46,645 bases of DNA from Succinivibrio dextrinosolvens DSM 3072 (GTDB lineage Bacteria; Pseudomonadota; Gammaproteobacteria; Enterobacterales; Succinivibrionaceae), in the NCBI RefSeq assembly GCF_900167015.1, contig NZ_FUXX01000020.1, positions 1 to 46,645 on the forward strand. Reading direction: 5' to 3'. The notes beneath the pieces were generated by a model. It searched no databases and was not told the origin of the DNA. It saw nothing but the letters and a program-made list of their open reading frames with translations. Of this stretch, positions 16,554 to 25,164 are shown in pieces (the first letter of the stretch is position 1; each line of letters opens with the position of its first letter). Position numbers and translations under genes: made by a program.

Positions 16554-18098
16554 ATGCTAGATATATTGAATTCATTGGTTAATGATGTCAGTGGATTTTT
16601 ATGGACATATATTGTCATAACTCTATTGATTGCCATTGGTCTATATTTTACCTTCAGTTCTGGAATAGTTCAGATCAAGTATTTCTTTGAGATGATGCGT
16701 GTTTTAAAGCACGGTATTACCGGACAGAAAAAGAAAGGTAAAGAGGTAAGTTCATTTCAGGCATTCTGTATCAGTACCGCATCACGTGTAGGTGTTGGTA
16801 ATATTGCTGGTATTGCTATTGCAATTACTCTTGGCGGTCCAGGAGCTATTTTCTGGATGTGGGTGATTGCCTTAATCGGAAGTGCAACCGGTTTTGTCGA
16901 GAGTACTCTGGCTCAGATTTATAAGGTTCCTTTCAGTGTCGGCGGATATCATGGCGGTCCGGCATACTACATTAAGAATGCTTTACGTCAGCCTTTTGTT
17001 GCTGCAATCTTCGCAGTTTTAATCAGTATTACTTTCTCTCTGACCTATAACTCAGTTCAGTCAAATACCATTACCAGTGCAATTGTTGTTGCCTTTGACC
17101 TTGAGTCATCACTTGATGGCTATGCTAACTACATCACCGGTCTGGTTTTATGTATCCTTGTTTCAATGGTTATTTTCGGCGGTGTTCAGAGAATTGCAAG
17201 AGTTACAGAGTTTATGGTTCCAATTATGGCAATTCTGTACCTCCTGATCGCTATTGTAATTATCTGCATGAACATTTCTGCTGTGCCTGATATGCTGTAT
17301 CTGATTGTTCACGATGCATTCCATCCTCAGCAGGCTGTTGCTGGCGGTTTTGGTGCTGCAATTCTGACAGGTGTTAAGAGAGGTTTATTCTCAAATGAGG
17401 CTGGTGAGGGTTCTGTTCCAAATGCAGCTGCATGTGCAACAACTTCCCATCCTGTAAAGCAGGGCCTGATTCAGGCTTTCGGTGTTTTCATCGATACTCT
17501 GGTTATCTGTACAGCATCTGCAGCAATTGTTCTGCTGTCAAATCAGTATGAAATTGGTGGAGACTTAACTGGTATCAATCTGATTCAGTCATCTCTAACA
17601 TCTCAGCTTGGTGCATGGGCAGGATACTTTATGACCTTTACCATTGTGCTGTTTGCTTTCAGCTCAATTATCGGTAACTATTACTATGGTGAGGTTAATA
17701 TTCAGTTTCTGACCAAAAATCTATTCATCATGAGCATATTCAGAATTTTTGTTGTTGCCATGGTGTTCTTTGGTTCTTACGCAAGTCTCTCTCTTGTTTG
17801 GGATCTTGCAGACTTATTTATGGCTCTGTTAACCATTACCAATCTTTATGCAATTGTTAAGCTTTCCAAGTTTGTATTCATTGCATTAAAGGATTACAGA
17901 CTCCAGCAGTCCCTAGGTATTAAGGATCCTGAATTCTCTCCATCAGTTTTACCTTCTACAGATGGTATTTATTCATGGGGTAATGAGGCTGAGTATCTGA
18001 GAAGTTTAGATGAAGAACCAACTGATGATGCCTTAGCTTCATGGGAACATGCCCGTCTTAAGAGAGAAAAGGCTCAGAGCTTCTGTCATCAGAGATAA
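16554..18098 (+). CDS. Alanine/glycine:cation symporter (AGCS) family protein
   Basis: A 514-aa inner-membrane sodium/amino-acid symporter with about ten to eleven membrane segments. Family signatures are SSFQAFCISTASRVGVGNIAGIA (the AGCS motif with GVGNIAG), GPGAIFWMW, PAYYIKNAL, GLFSNEAGEGSVPNAAA and FSSIIGNYYYGE. It is AlsT/YaaJ-like and likely imports alanine or glycine with sodium. The C-terminal cytoplasmic tail (about 440-514) is polar and acidic. It is a single-gene unit with its own promoter region and a strong terminator. Confidence 0.93.
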   Translation: MLDILNSLVNDVSGFLWTYIVITLLIAIGLYFTFSSGIVQIKYFFEMMRVLKHGITGQKKKGKEVSSFQAFCISTASRVGVGNIAGIAIAITLGGPGAIFWMWVIALIGSATGFVESTLAQIYKVPFSVGGYHGGPAYYIKNALRQPFVAAIFAVLISITFSLTYNSVQSNTITSAIVVAFDLESSLDGYANYITGLVLCILVSMVIFGGVQRIARVTEFMVPIMAILYLLIAIVIICMNISAVPDMLYLIVHDAFHPQQAVAGGFGAAILTGVKRGLFSNEAGEGSVPNAAACATTSHPVKQGLIQAFGVFIDTLVICTASAAIVLLSNQYEIGGDLTGINLIQSSLTSQLGAWAGYFMTFTIVLFAFSSIIGNYYYGEVNIQFLTKNLFIMSIFRIFVVAMVFFGSYASLSLVWDLADLFMALLTITNLYAIVKLSKFVFIALKDYRLQQSLGIKDPEFSPSVLPSTDGIYSWGNEAEYLRSLDEEPTDDALASWEHARLKREKAQSFCHQR

Positions 18099-18119
18099 TC
18101 TTTAATTACCTTTTCTATG

Positions 18120-18159
18120 AACGCTGTCAGTGAGTAAGATCATTGACGGCGTTTTTTTT
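18120..18159 (+). terminator. Rho-independent terminator of the symporter gene
   Basis: AACGCTGTCA (18120-18129) and TGACGGCGTT (18144-18153) form a 10-bp stem with one wobble, followed by eight Ts that begin within the stem. Confidence 0.85.
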
Positions 18160-18339
18160 GTGATTTCAAAGAATTAATTTCAATTGTCGTGATAAAGTAG
18201 TAAAGAAAAAACTATATAGATAATGTATAGTTATTAGCAGTTTTTATTGAGTCTTTTCCTTAACGGATAATTGGGAAATGTCAAAAGTCATTCTTGATTA
18301 GGATCTGGAACTTGCTATAAAGAAGGTAGGTGCTCTTTA

Positions 18340-18816
18340 ATGTCGGTTGTATGTTTTCATAATCCAGATGAGGAAAACGGAGTCTTCAGCAACTGGTATC
18401 TGTCTAATTTTACCATTGAAGATCGTACTTTCTCTTCGATGGAACAGTATATGATGCTTAAAAAGGCAGAATGCTTTTGCGATACTGAGATTGCAGATAG
18501 AATTATGTCCTCCTCTAATGTTGCTGAAATTAAGAAACTAGGTCGTCTAGTTCATAATTTTGATGAGAACTATTGGAACGGAGTTAGGCAGATTATTGTC
18601 TATGAAGGCCTTCTTGCAAAATTCCAGCAGAATGCCTCTTTAAAAGATTATCTTCTTGCAACCGGTGATGCTGTTCTGGCAGAGTGTGCTGTAAGAGATC
18701 TTGTATGGGGTATTGGACTTTCGATGTCTGATCCAAACAGGTTTGACAGAACAAAGTGGAAAGGTAAAAATCTTCTAGGCTATTCTTTGATGATGGTAAG
18801 AGCTAAAATAGCCTAG
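18340..18816 (+). CDS. NADAR (YbiA-like) family N-glycosidase
   Basis: A 158-aa NADAR-domain protein. Motifs are an N-terminal FSNWYLSNFTIEDRTFSSMEQYMM (residues 16-39; E and Y/F positions of the NADAR pocket), a middle NYWNGVRQIIVYEGLLAKFQQN, and a C-terminal VRDLVWGIGLSMSDPN with the W-G-x-G signature and LLGYSLM. E. coli YbiA removes damaged riboflavin intermediates, and other NADAR proteins act on ADP-ribose derivatives, including reversal of ADP-ribosylation of guanine. It lies 36 bp before ycgL and could share its transcript. The exact substrate cannot be told from sequence. Confidence 0.88.
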   Translation: MSVVCFHNPDEENGVFSNWYLSNFTIEDRTFSSMEQYMMLKKAECFCDTEIADRIMSSSNVAEIKKLGRLVHNFDENYWNGVRQIIVYEGLLAKFQQNASLKDYLLATGDAVLAECAVRDLVWGIGLSMSDPNRFDRTKWKGKNLLGYSLMMVRAKIA

Positions 18817-18852
18817 CAAATTCTATTTACGCAATGATTTTAGGATGAAAAA

Positions 18853-19179
18853 ATGGCAGATAGACTGGTATTTGTATACAAAAGCAGAAATAAGCAGGGA
18901 CGTTACCTTTATTTAAAAGAGAAGGATGTCTTTGCCCATATACCAGCAGGACTTCTTGATGCATTTGGAGTACCTGAGTTTGTAATGATGTTTGCCTTAT
19001 CAAAGCATAAATCACTGCCTAAGGTAAAGGTTGAAGATCTTGAAGAAGCACTGGCTACCAAGGGATATTTCCTGAGAATTGATCTTGAGGATGTTGAAGA
19101 GAATCTGATCAATCAGGAAAGAAAGTACAGAGGTTTAGATCCTCTGTCTAAAGAAGAGCTGTCAGACCTTTTCAAATAA
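18853..19179 (+). CDS. ycgL: YcgL domain protein
   Basis: A 108-aa protein matching the YcgL/DUF709 family of gammaproteobacteria: VYKSRNKQGRYLYLKEKDVF near the N-terminus, IPAGLLDAFGVPEFVM, and LEEALATKGYFLRID, as in E. coli YcgL (QALTEQGYYLQLP). The function is unknown; in E. coli ycgL lies close to minCDE, and here it is about 3 kb from them. The extra C-terminal segment after the core ends SKEELSDLFK. A near-identical 3' end recurs at 19907-19939, beyond the toxin-antitoxin genes. The stop abuts the stop side of the toxin pseudogene. Confidence 0.85.
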   Translation: MADRLVFVYKSRNKQGRYLYLKEKDVFAHIPAGLLDAFGVPEFVMMFALSKHKSLPKVKVEDLEEALATKGYFLRIDLEDVEENLINQERKYRGLDPLSKEELSDLFK

Positions 19180-19458
19180 CTACATACCGAATAAATCAGC
19201 ATGAGTACCGGTTTCTGTAGCGGTGAGAATCAGTTTGTCTTTTTCAATTCTGTAGATAAGTAACCAATCTGGTTCAATGTGGCATTCTCTGAAATCGGCT
19301 TTGTCTCCTGAAAGCTGATGGTCTCGGTATCGTTCAGCAAGTTTCTGTCCACATTAAAGTATATCTAGAACATCTGTAAGCATTGAGATGTCTTTGCCTC
19401 GTTTTTTCATCAGCTTTAGATCTTTTTTCATTTTTTTTGTGAAATAAATTGTATACAT
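19180..19458 (-). pseudogene. YafQ-family (RelE superfamily) mRNA interferase toxin, interrupted by a nonsense codon
   Basis: Read on the minus strand from the ATG at 19458, this encodes a 92-aa YafQ-like toxin in a single frame broken only by TAA at 19354-19356 (codon 35). The first part reads MYTIYFTKKMKKDLKLMKKR. After the stop it continues CGQKLAERYRDHQLSGDKAD, then FRECHIEPDWLLIYRIEKD and TATETGTHADLFGM. The YRDH, CHIEPDWLLIY and GTHxDLF motifs are those of YafQ, including the catalytic His region near the C-terminus. The expected family residue at the stop is often Gln, so CAA to TAA is a simple explanation. It follows the antitoxin by 1 bp. It is likely an inactive toxin unless the stop is read through or is a sequencing error. 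Confidence 0.88.
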
Positions 19459-19459
19459 G

Positions 19460-19726
19460 CTAATCCTCAAGCATTGCATTTACTGCATCTTTTGCTGAGT
19501 GATAAGGTCCATAGAGGTTAGTATGATTTCTTGCATCTTCCATAGCTTGTTTTGATTCTGATTGTTCTCTTCTGTGAGCTATGCTGAAAGGAAATCCATT
19601 ATGTTCCTGTGCCATTGTCAGGAAAATTCTTATAGCGGTTGGAGTGTCTAATCCTAGTCCTGCAAATAAAGAATCAGAGCTTTTCTTTAAGTCGTCGTCA
19701 ATTCTTACTTGTAAAGTAGCCATCAT
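19460..19726 (-). CDS. RelB/DinJ family antitoxin
   Basis: An 88-aa antitoxin with an N-terminal ribbon-helix-helix domain (ATLQVRIDDDLKKSSDSLFAGLGLDTPTAIRIFL), typical of DinJ, and a C-terminal toxin-binding tail (NAMLED). It would neutralise YafQ and repress its own operon. AAAGGAG precedes the start; ATG at 19726 or 19723 fits its spacing better than the TTG at 19729. The toxin start is 1 bp downstream. The antitoxin is intact although the toxin is broken. Confidence 0.9.
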   Translation of the reverse strand: MMATLQVRIDDDLKKSSDSLFAGLGLDTPTAIRIFLTMAQEHNGFPFSIAHRREQSESKQAMEDARNHTNLYGPYHSAKDAVNAMLED

Positions 19727-19789
19727 CAATTCTCCTTTGTGAGATTATCTTCTTTGTATTAATAATTATAGTATTTATATAGAATATAC

Positions 19790-19820
19790 AATACAAATGT
19801 AATACAGGTGTATTTGTATT
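19790..19820. promoter_or_regulatory. Inverted-repeat operator candidate upstream of the antitoxin gene
   Basis: AATACAAAT (19790-19798) and ATTTGTATT (19812-19820) form a 9-bp perfect inverted repeat with a 13-bp spacer. More TTGTATT/AATACA half sites lie inside it and at about 19754-19760. Ribbon-helix-helix antitoxins usually autoregulate at such repeats. Confidence 0.5.
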
Positions 19821-19879
19821 ATGGTATTTTGTAAGTGCAATAAGATATAGATTCGATATACCGGATATTACACCGATAA

Positions 19880-19939
19880 AAACTTCATGAGAATAAGTTT
19901 CTTATTAGTAAAGAAGATCTGTCTGATCTGTTTAAATAA
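19880..19939 (+). repeat. Partial second copy of the ycgL 3' end
   Basis: The frame at 19907-19939 reads SKEDLSDLFK then TAA, against SKEELSDLFK then TAA at the true ycgL end. The frame is open from 19880. The bases are diverged mostly at third positions, so this is an old copy or the original displaced end. Together with ycgL it flanks the toxin-antitoxin module. Confidence 0.6.
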
Positions 19940-20572
19940 TCAGACAGTATAAGGATTTCCTTCAATCTCATCTGCGATGGTACTGTTTGGTCCGTGACCT
20001 GACAGTACGTCAGTCTGAGGTGGAAGCTTGTAAAGCTTGTTTTTAATTGAATCAATCAGATCATCAAAATCTCCTAAAGGAAAGTCGGTTCTGCCGATTG
20101 ATCCCGCAAATAGAGTATCTCCGCTAATAAGAAGTTTCTTTTCTTCACAATAGTAGCAGACACCACCTGGAGTATGACCAGGAGTGGTTATTACCTTGAA
20201 TTTAAGACCGGTAATTGGTTCAAGTATCTGTCCGTCTGTAACCCACTGAGTATCAAATAACTCTGTTTTATCAAGTCCAAAGGCAATTGCCTGATTATCA
20301 AGTGTCTCATATAAAGGTCTGTCTTCAATTGCACTTCCATATACAGGAACCTTTTGCATAGAAAGCAGATCATGAACGCCGCCGACATGATCAAGATGCA
20401 TATGAGTGATAAGAATAGCCTTTAAGGTAAAATCTCTATCCTTAATCTCTCCCATAATTCTGTCGGCATTGTCACCAGGATCAATTACACAGGCCTCTAA
20501 AGTTTCCTCGTTGTAGAAGATTCTGCAGTTCTGCATGAAAGGTGAAACGAAAACTGTCTTGTAATCAATCAC
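19940..20572 (-). CDS. gloC: Metallo-beta-lactamase fold hydrolase, GloC/YcbL-type glyoxalase II
   Basis: A 210-aa cytoplasmic hydrolase. The metal motif ITHMHLDHVGG (H57, H59, D61, H62) is followed by TTPGHTPGG, ISGDTLFAGSIGRTDFP and LSGHGPNST, in the arrangement of YcbL. E. coli YcbL/GloC (215 aa) hydrolyses S-lactoylglutathione in methylglyoxal detoxification, and the same reaction is inferred. It lies 27 bp after rlmI on the same strand and is probably co-transcribed. Its stop lies against the duplicated ycgL end. Confidence 0.88.
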   Translation of the reverse strand: MIDYKTVFVSPFMQNCRIFYNEETLEACVIDPGDNADRIMGEIKDRDFTLKAILITHMHLDHVGGVHDLLSMQKVPVYGSAIEDRPLYETLDNQAIAFGLDKTELFDTQWVTDGQILEPITGLKFKVITTPGHTPGGVCYYCEEKKLLISGDTLFAGSIGRTDFPLGDFDDLIDSIKNKLYKLPPQTDVLSGHGPNSTIADEIEGNPYTV

Positions 20573-20599
20573 GGTAAACTCCTTATTGTTTTTGATCTT

Positions 20600-21805
20600 C
20601 TACATTACTGCGATATCAAGACCTTTTAGGTAGAAGGTCTCAGGACATGGCAGAGATACAACATGATCCTCATCCTGACGAAGAGTTCCTACAACTCTGC
20701 CGTCAACCTTAGCATCTAAAGCAGCATCGGCAACAATCTTCTGGAACAGGGCAGGATCTACTAGACCTGAACATGAGAAGGTCAGAAGATGTCCTCCCTT
20801 CTTAACTAGCATCAGACCAAGACGATTGATATCCTGATATCCTCTGCATGCTTTCTTAAGATTTGCTGCAGACTCAGCAAACTTTGGAGGATCAAGCACA
20901 ACAAGATCATACTTGGTGCCTTTTTCAACCTGCTCACGGAGGTAGGCGAATACATCTTTCTTTAAAAACTTGCAGCGACCAGGGTCAAGATGGTTAAAGG
21001 CAACACCTGTCTTGGCGGCATTCAGTGCATGCTCCGATACATCAACATTCTCTATCTTTGATGCTCCACCCTTAAGTGCCCATAGACCAAAGCCACCGGT
21101 ATAGGAGAAGCAGTTTAGAACAGAAGCGTTCTTTGATAGTGAACCAACCTTGATTCTGCTCAGTCTCTGATCAAGATATGCTCCGGTCTTGTGACCGTTC
21201 TTGATGTCTACAGGAATATAAACCTGACCTTCTTCTTTTACATAAATGGTATCTTCAGGCTCTTTTCCTAAAATGACACCTTTATGCTCCTCAAGACCTT
21301 CCTTGGTTCTTGATTTGGTATCAGATCTTTCATAGATTGAACATTCTGGATACAGTTCATGCAGAGTAGAGACGATTACATCCTTGTAGTATTCCATACC
21401 GCATGATGAAATAGAGATAACAATGTATTCGTTGTATTTATCGGCAATAAGACCTGGCAGCAGATCTCCTTCTGATGAGACCAGTCGTACGCCGTCATTG
21501 CCTCGTGCAAAAACTCTTGCTCTTAACTGATTTGCCTGAACAATACGATCATGAATCAGTTCTTCGCTGATTTTTGTGTTCTCATCAAATGACAGTGCTC
21601 TGACTCGGATCTGAGAGCGAGGACTGTATAGACCGTACGCCAGAAAGTTCTCCTTATCATCCACTATGGTTACAGGTTCGCCGTTCTTAGGATCACCAGT
21701 AACAGACTGAATTGCTTTTGAGAAAACCCATGGGTGATGACGTAGTAGAGATTTCTGTCTGTCAGCGTTGAGTTTTACTACAGCTTTTGAAGATGAATCG
21801 GTCAT
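20600..21805 (-). CDS. rlmI: 23S rRNA m5C1962 methyltransferase RlmI-like
   Basis: A 401-aa SAM-dependent methyltransferase. An N-terminal PUA domain (about 1-80, with RHHPWVFSKAI) precedes an RNA-binding middle part and a C-terminal Rossmann domain (about 190-401). Motifs are GHKTGAYLDQRL, the SAM-binding LNCFSYTGGFGLWAL, and the catalytic VVLDPPKFA followed by FSCSG. E. coli RlmI (396 aa) methylates C1962 of 23S rRNA. The HKTGAY in place of the common HKTGFY is a small variation. It is divergent from macA. Confidence 0.9.
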   Translation of the reverse strand: MTDSSSKAVVKLNADRQKSLLRHHPWVFSKAIQSVTGDPKNGEPVTIVDDKENFLAYGLYSPRSQIRVRALSFDENTKISEELIHDRIVQANQLRARVFARGNDGVRLVSSEGDLLPGLIADKYNEYIVISISSCGMEYYKDVIVSTLHELYPECSIYERSDTKSRTKEGLEEHKGVILGKEPEDTIYVKEEGQVYIPVDIKNGHKTGAYLDQRLSRIKVGSLSKNASVLNCFSYTGGFGLWALKGGASKIENVDVSEHALNAAKTGVAFNHLDPGRCKFLKKDVFAYLREQVEKGTKYDLVVLDPPKFAESAANLKKACRGYQDINRLGLMLVKKGGHLLTFSCSGLVDPALFQKIVADAALDAKVDGRVVGTLRQDEDHVVSLPCPETFYLKGLDIAVM

Positions 21806-21821
21806 AAATTGCCTTAAATTA

Positions 21822-21866
21822 GTTAGTTAATACAATCAAAAATCAAAAAAAAGTTTGTTAGTTAAT
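21822..21866. promoter_or_regulatory. Direct repeats in the rlmI/macA divergent promoter region
   Basis: GTTAGTTAAT occurs twice, at 21822-21831 and 21857-21866, 35 bp apart (start to start). An AT-rich TATTAT at 21881-21886 could be the macA -10. The repeats could bind a regulator of the efflux operon. Confidence 0.3.
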
Positions 21867-21966
21867 TCTATCGAATAATATATTATGGTAGCTAAGTTTG
21901 CACTAAGTGAATGTCCATATATTCAGCGACATTATCTCACATTTTTCGGTTAAATAACGGTTTCAT

Positions 21967-23190
21967 ATGATTGCTCTCAAATCCATAAAAAATTCAAGAA
22001 ATCTTAAAAGAAACGCTATTGTTGCATCAGTTCTGATTCTTGTCGGTGGTTATTTTGTATTCACTTCCTGTTCAAAATCAACAGTAACCTACATGACAAC
22101 TTCAGCTCAGATACGAGATATTTCTAAAAAGGTTTATGCTACAGGAACCATTGAGGGCTCTACCATGGTTGATGTTGGTGCTCAGGTTTCAGGCCAGGTT
22201 ATCAAACTGTATGTCAAAACCGGAGACGAGGTTAAAGCAGGTGATTTACTGTGTGAAATCGACCCTAAGATTTTAGAGACTTCACTTAAGACTGCAAAGG
22301 CATCAGTAGATATTATCGACGCTCAGATTGCATCAAAGAATGCTGAGCTTAAAAAGCTTTCCTTAGAAAATTCCCGTCAGAAACGTCTTGTAAAGATGGA
22401 TGCAACCTCAAAGCAGGATGCCGAAGCTGCGCTTGCAAACTATGATATGGCTAAGGCTGCTTTAGATGAGCTTAAGGCTCAGAAGGAAAAGGCTCAGCTT
22501 TCTGTGGATGAAGCTGTAACCAACCTTGGTTATACCAAGATTTTAGCTCCTATGGATGGAACCGTATATGCAACGGTGGTATCTGAGGGACAGACCGTTA
22601 ACGCCAATCAGACTACACCTACTATTCTGCGACTGGCTAATCTTGATACCATGAAGGTTGAAACCGAAATATCTGAGGCTGATGTGGTCAATGTCAAGCC
22701 TGGCATGGAGTGTACCTTTACAATTCTAGGACTTCCATACAGAACCTTTAAAGGAACCTTAGAGTCAATCGCTCCTGCTCCTTCAAGCTATGAGTCATCA
22801 AGTACGTCAACTTCATCAAGCTCTTCAAGTTCATCTAGCTCCTCAACTGCGATTTACTACAACTCAAATATTCTGACTGAGAATAAGGATAGAACCCTGC
22901 GTATTGATATGACAGCGGATGTGGTAATTGATATTGCCGACAAGAAGGGGGCTCTGGCTCTGCCTCTATCAACACTTCGTTCCTCTAAAGAAGATGTTGC
23001 AACTGTATATGTTTTAGAAGGAGCTGATCGCGTGGTTGAAAAGACTATTAAGACCGGTCTTAAGGATGATCAGTATATTGAAGTTCTCTCCGGTCTTACT
23101 TCAGATGACAGGGTTGTAATCGGTGATGATGTTAAAACAGCGGAAGCTGCAGCTGCTGAGAACGGCAGACGCAGAAGAGGTCCATTCTAA
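21967..23190 (+). CDS. macA: MacA-like periplasmic adaptor of a tripartite efflux pump
   Basis: A 407-aa membrane-fusion protein linking the MacB transporter to an outer-membrane channel. An N-terminal membrane anchor (about residues 18-36) ends in FTSC, so lipidation is possible but the lipobox is poor. A lipoyl/barrel half (ATGTIEGSTMVDVGAQVSGQVIKLYVKTGDEV) is followed by a helical hairpin (about 100-185), the second lipoyl half (ILAPMDGTVYATVVSEGQTV) and a beta-barrel domain. A Ser-rich tract of about 25 residues (near 274-298) interrupts the barrel domain, where MacA homologues have a shorter loop. The last base of the stop is the first base of macB (TAATG), so the genes are translationally coupled. 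Confidence 0.9.
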   Translation: MIALKSIKNSRNLKRNAIVASVLILVGGYFVFTSCSKSTVTYMTTSAQIRDISKKVYATGTIEGSTMVDVGAQVSGQVIKLYVKTGDEVKAGDLLCEIDPKILETSLKTAKASVDIIDAQIASKNAELKKLSLENSRQKRLVKMDATSKQDAEAALANYDMAKAALDELKAQKEKAQLSVDEAVTNLGYTKILAPMDGTVYATVVSEGQTVNANQTTPTILRLANLDTMKVETEISEADVVNVKPGMECTFTILGLPYRTFKGTLESIAPAPSSYESSSTSTSSSSSSSSSSSTAIYYNSNILTENKDRTLRIDMTADVVIDIADKKGALALPLSTLRSSKEDVATVYVLEGADRVVEKTIKTGLKDDQYIEVLSGLTSDDRVVIGDDVKTAEAAAAENGRRRRGPF

Positions 23191-25148
23191 TGGCACAGCC
23201 TATTCTGAAACTTGAGAATATTACCAAATCCTATGGTAGTGGAGTAGCCAAGGTTGAAGTACTTCACGGCATCAACCTTACCATAAACCGTGGAGAGCTT
23301 GTTGCCATTGTTGGACCTTCAGGCTCAGGCAAGTCCACTCTCATGAATATCATAGGCTGTCTTGATACTCCAACTACCGGAAGCTATCAGGTAGACGGCA
23401 ATGATACCTTCAATATGCTGCCGGATGAACTTGCAGCTCTGCGTCGAGACTTCTTTGGCTTCATCTTCCAGCGTTATCATCTTCTAGGTCATCTGAATGC
23501 CCAGGAGAATGTACAGGTACCATCCATATATGCCGGTATCAAGGAAGATTCACGTTCTAAAAAATCAGTTGAACTCTTAACCAGACTTGGTCTTGAGGAT
23601 AAGACTCTTAATAAGCCATCCCAGCTTTCTGGTGGTCAGCAGCAGCGTGTTTCCATTGCACGTGCTCTTATGAATGGCGGACAGATTATTCTTGCTGACG
23701 AGCCAACCGGTGCTCTTGATTCCAAGTCAGGTGCTGAGGTTATGGATATTCTGACCTCGTTAAATGCACAGGGACATACCGTCATACTTGTTACTCATGA
23801 TCCTAAGATTGCAGCTCATGCTCATCGTGTGATTACGATTAAGGACGGTAACGTTGAGTCAGACAGTATCAATGAGTCTGTATCTGATCATCAGGATGTG
23901 GCTGAGAATAAGGAGATATCTTATGGCGATGAGATTAACTCCTTCCATGCCTATTTTGACCGTTTCCGTGAAGCTTACGTAATGGCAATCAGAGCTATGA
24001 TTTCCAATCGTATGCGTACTCTTCTGACAATGCTGGGTATCATCATCGGTATTATGTCGGTGGTCTGCGTGGTAGCTCTTGCAAGAGGTGCTTCGGATAA
24101 GGTTATTGAAAATATCTCCTCAATGGGAACCAACACCATTACCATTATGCCCGGAGAGAAAATGGGTGATATGCGTTCAGGTAAGGTCAGAACCTTAAGT
24201 GTCAAGGATCTTAAGGCCTTAAAAGGTCAGCCATACTGCGATTCAGCCTCGCCAACTGTCCAGACATCATCCACAGTAAACCGACTGAATGTTGAGGCAA
24301 GTGTTACTGTATATGGTGTCAGTGAGGATTATTTCCGCGTATACGGTATGGAGATAGAGAGGGGCAGAATGTTCACCAAGGATGAGTCAGAGATGTCTCC
24401 TCAGTTTGGTGTCATTGACTACAACACCAAGAAGACCTTCTTCCCATATGAAGATCCTATCGGCAAAAGAATTCTTGTGAAAGGAAAACCTATAACTGTT
24501 ATTGGAGTCCTGGTTAACAAGGAAGTTGCCTTCAGACCATCTGACAATCTGTATGTCTATATTCCATATACCACTCTGATGAACCGAATCATCAAGCAGA
24601 ACTATATTTCATCCATTATTGTCAGAACCAAGGATGGATTCTCTCCTGCTGTTGCAGAGGCTTCAATTACGAATCTTCTAAAGACCAGACACGGACGAAA
24701 GGATTTCTTCCTGCAGTCCTCTGATACTATTATGAAGTCAATCTCTCAGACCACCGGAACCTTTACTCTACTGATTTCAGCGATTGCAGTTATTTCTCTT
24801 GTGGTAGGCGGTATCGGTGTTATGAATATCATGCTGGTTTCTGTTACAGAGAGAACCCGCGAAATCGGTATTCGTGTGGCAGTCGGTGCAAGAAGATCAG
24901 ATATCATGACTCAGTTTCTCATTGAGTCAATTACCGTATGTATCATCGGTGGTCTTTTAGGTGTGATTTTCTCAATGATTCTTGGCTTTGTGCTTTCAAT
25001 TGTGATGCCGGCAATTCCTTTGTCCTTCTCTGTGACCTCTATTGTTGTTGCGGTTATTACTTCGTCTATAATAGGAATTGTGTTTGGCTATATGCCAGCC
25101 CGTTCGGCTGCAAGACTGAATCCAATTGATGCGCTGGCTCGTGAATAA
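23190..25148 (+). CDS. macB: MacB-like ABC transporter, ATPase-permease fusion
   Basis: A 652-aa inner-membrane mechanotransmission ABC protein. The N-terminal ATPase has Walker A GPSGSGKST (42-50), signature LSGGQQQRVSIARAL, Walker B ILADEPTGALD and the H-loop VTHD. A linker precedes the first membrane helix at about 270, then comes a large periplasmic MacB domain (about 300-520) and three C-terminal helices (GGIGVMNIMLVSVTERTREIGI is the FtsX-like core). In characterised systems it exports macrolides, peptides or heme-related molecules through MacA and TolC. The length agrees with E. coli MacB (648). It is coupled to macA and 16 bp before pepT. Confidence 0.95.
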   Translation: MAQPILKLENITKSYGSGVAKVEVLHGINLTINRGELVAIVGPSGSGKSTLMNIIGCLDTPTTGSYQVDGNDTFNMLPDELAALRRDFFGFIFQRYHLLGHLNAQENVQVPSIYAGIKEDSRSKKSVELLTRLGLEDKTLNKPSQLSGGQQQRVSIARALMNGGQIILADEPTGALDSKSGAEVMDILTSLNAQGHTVILVTHDPKIAAHAHRVITIKDGNVESDSINESVSDHQDVAENKEISYGDEINSFHAYFDRFREAYVMAIRAMISNRMRTLLTMLGIIIGIMSVVCVVALARGASDKVIENISSMGTNTITIMPGEKMGDMRSGKVRTLSVKDLKALKGQPYCDSASPTVQTSSTVNRLNVEASVTVYGVSEDYFRVYGMEIERGRMFTKDESEMSPQFGVIDYNTKKTFFPYEDPIGKRILVKGKPITVIGVLVNKEVAFRPSDNLYVYIPYTTLMNRIIKQNYISSIIVRTKDGFSPAVAEASITNLLKTRHGRKDFFLQSSDTIMKSISQTTGTFTLLISAIAVISLVVGGIGVMNIMLVSVTERTREIGIRVAVGARRSDIMTQFLIESITVCIIGGLLGVIFSMILGFVLSIVMPAIPLSFSVTSIVVAVITSSIIGIVFGYMPARSAARLNPIDALARE

Positions 25149-25164
25149 AAATTAAGGAGTATAT

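Noticed and set aside
22795-22850. The Ser-rich stretch of macA as a simple nucleotide repeat or frameshift
   Set aside because: Serine codons are mixed and the frame continues into conserved MacA sequence on both sides.
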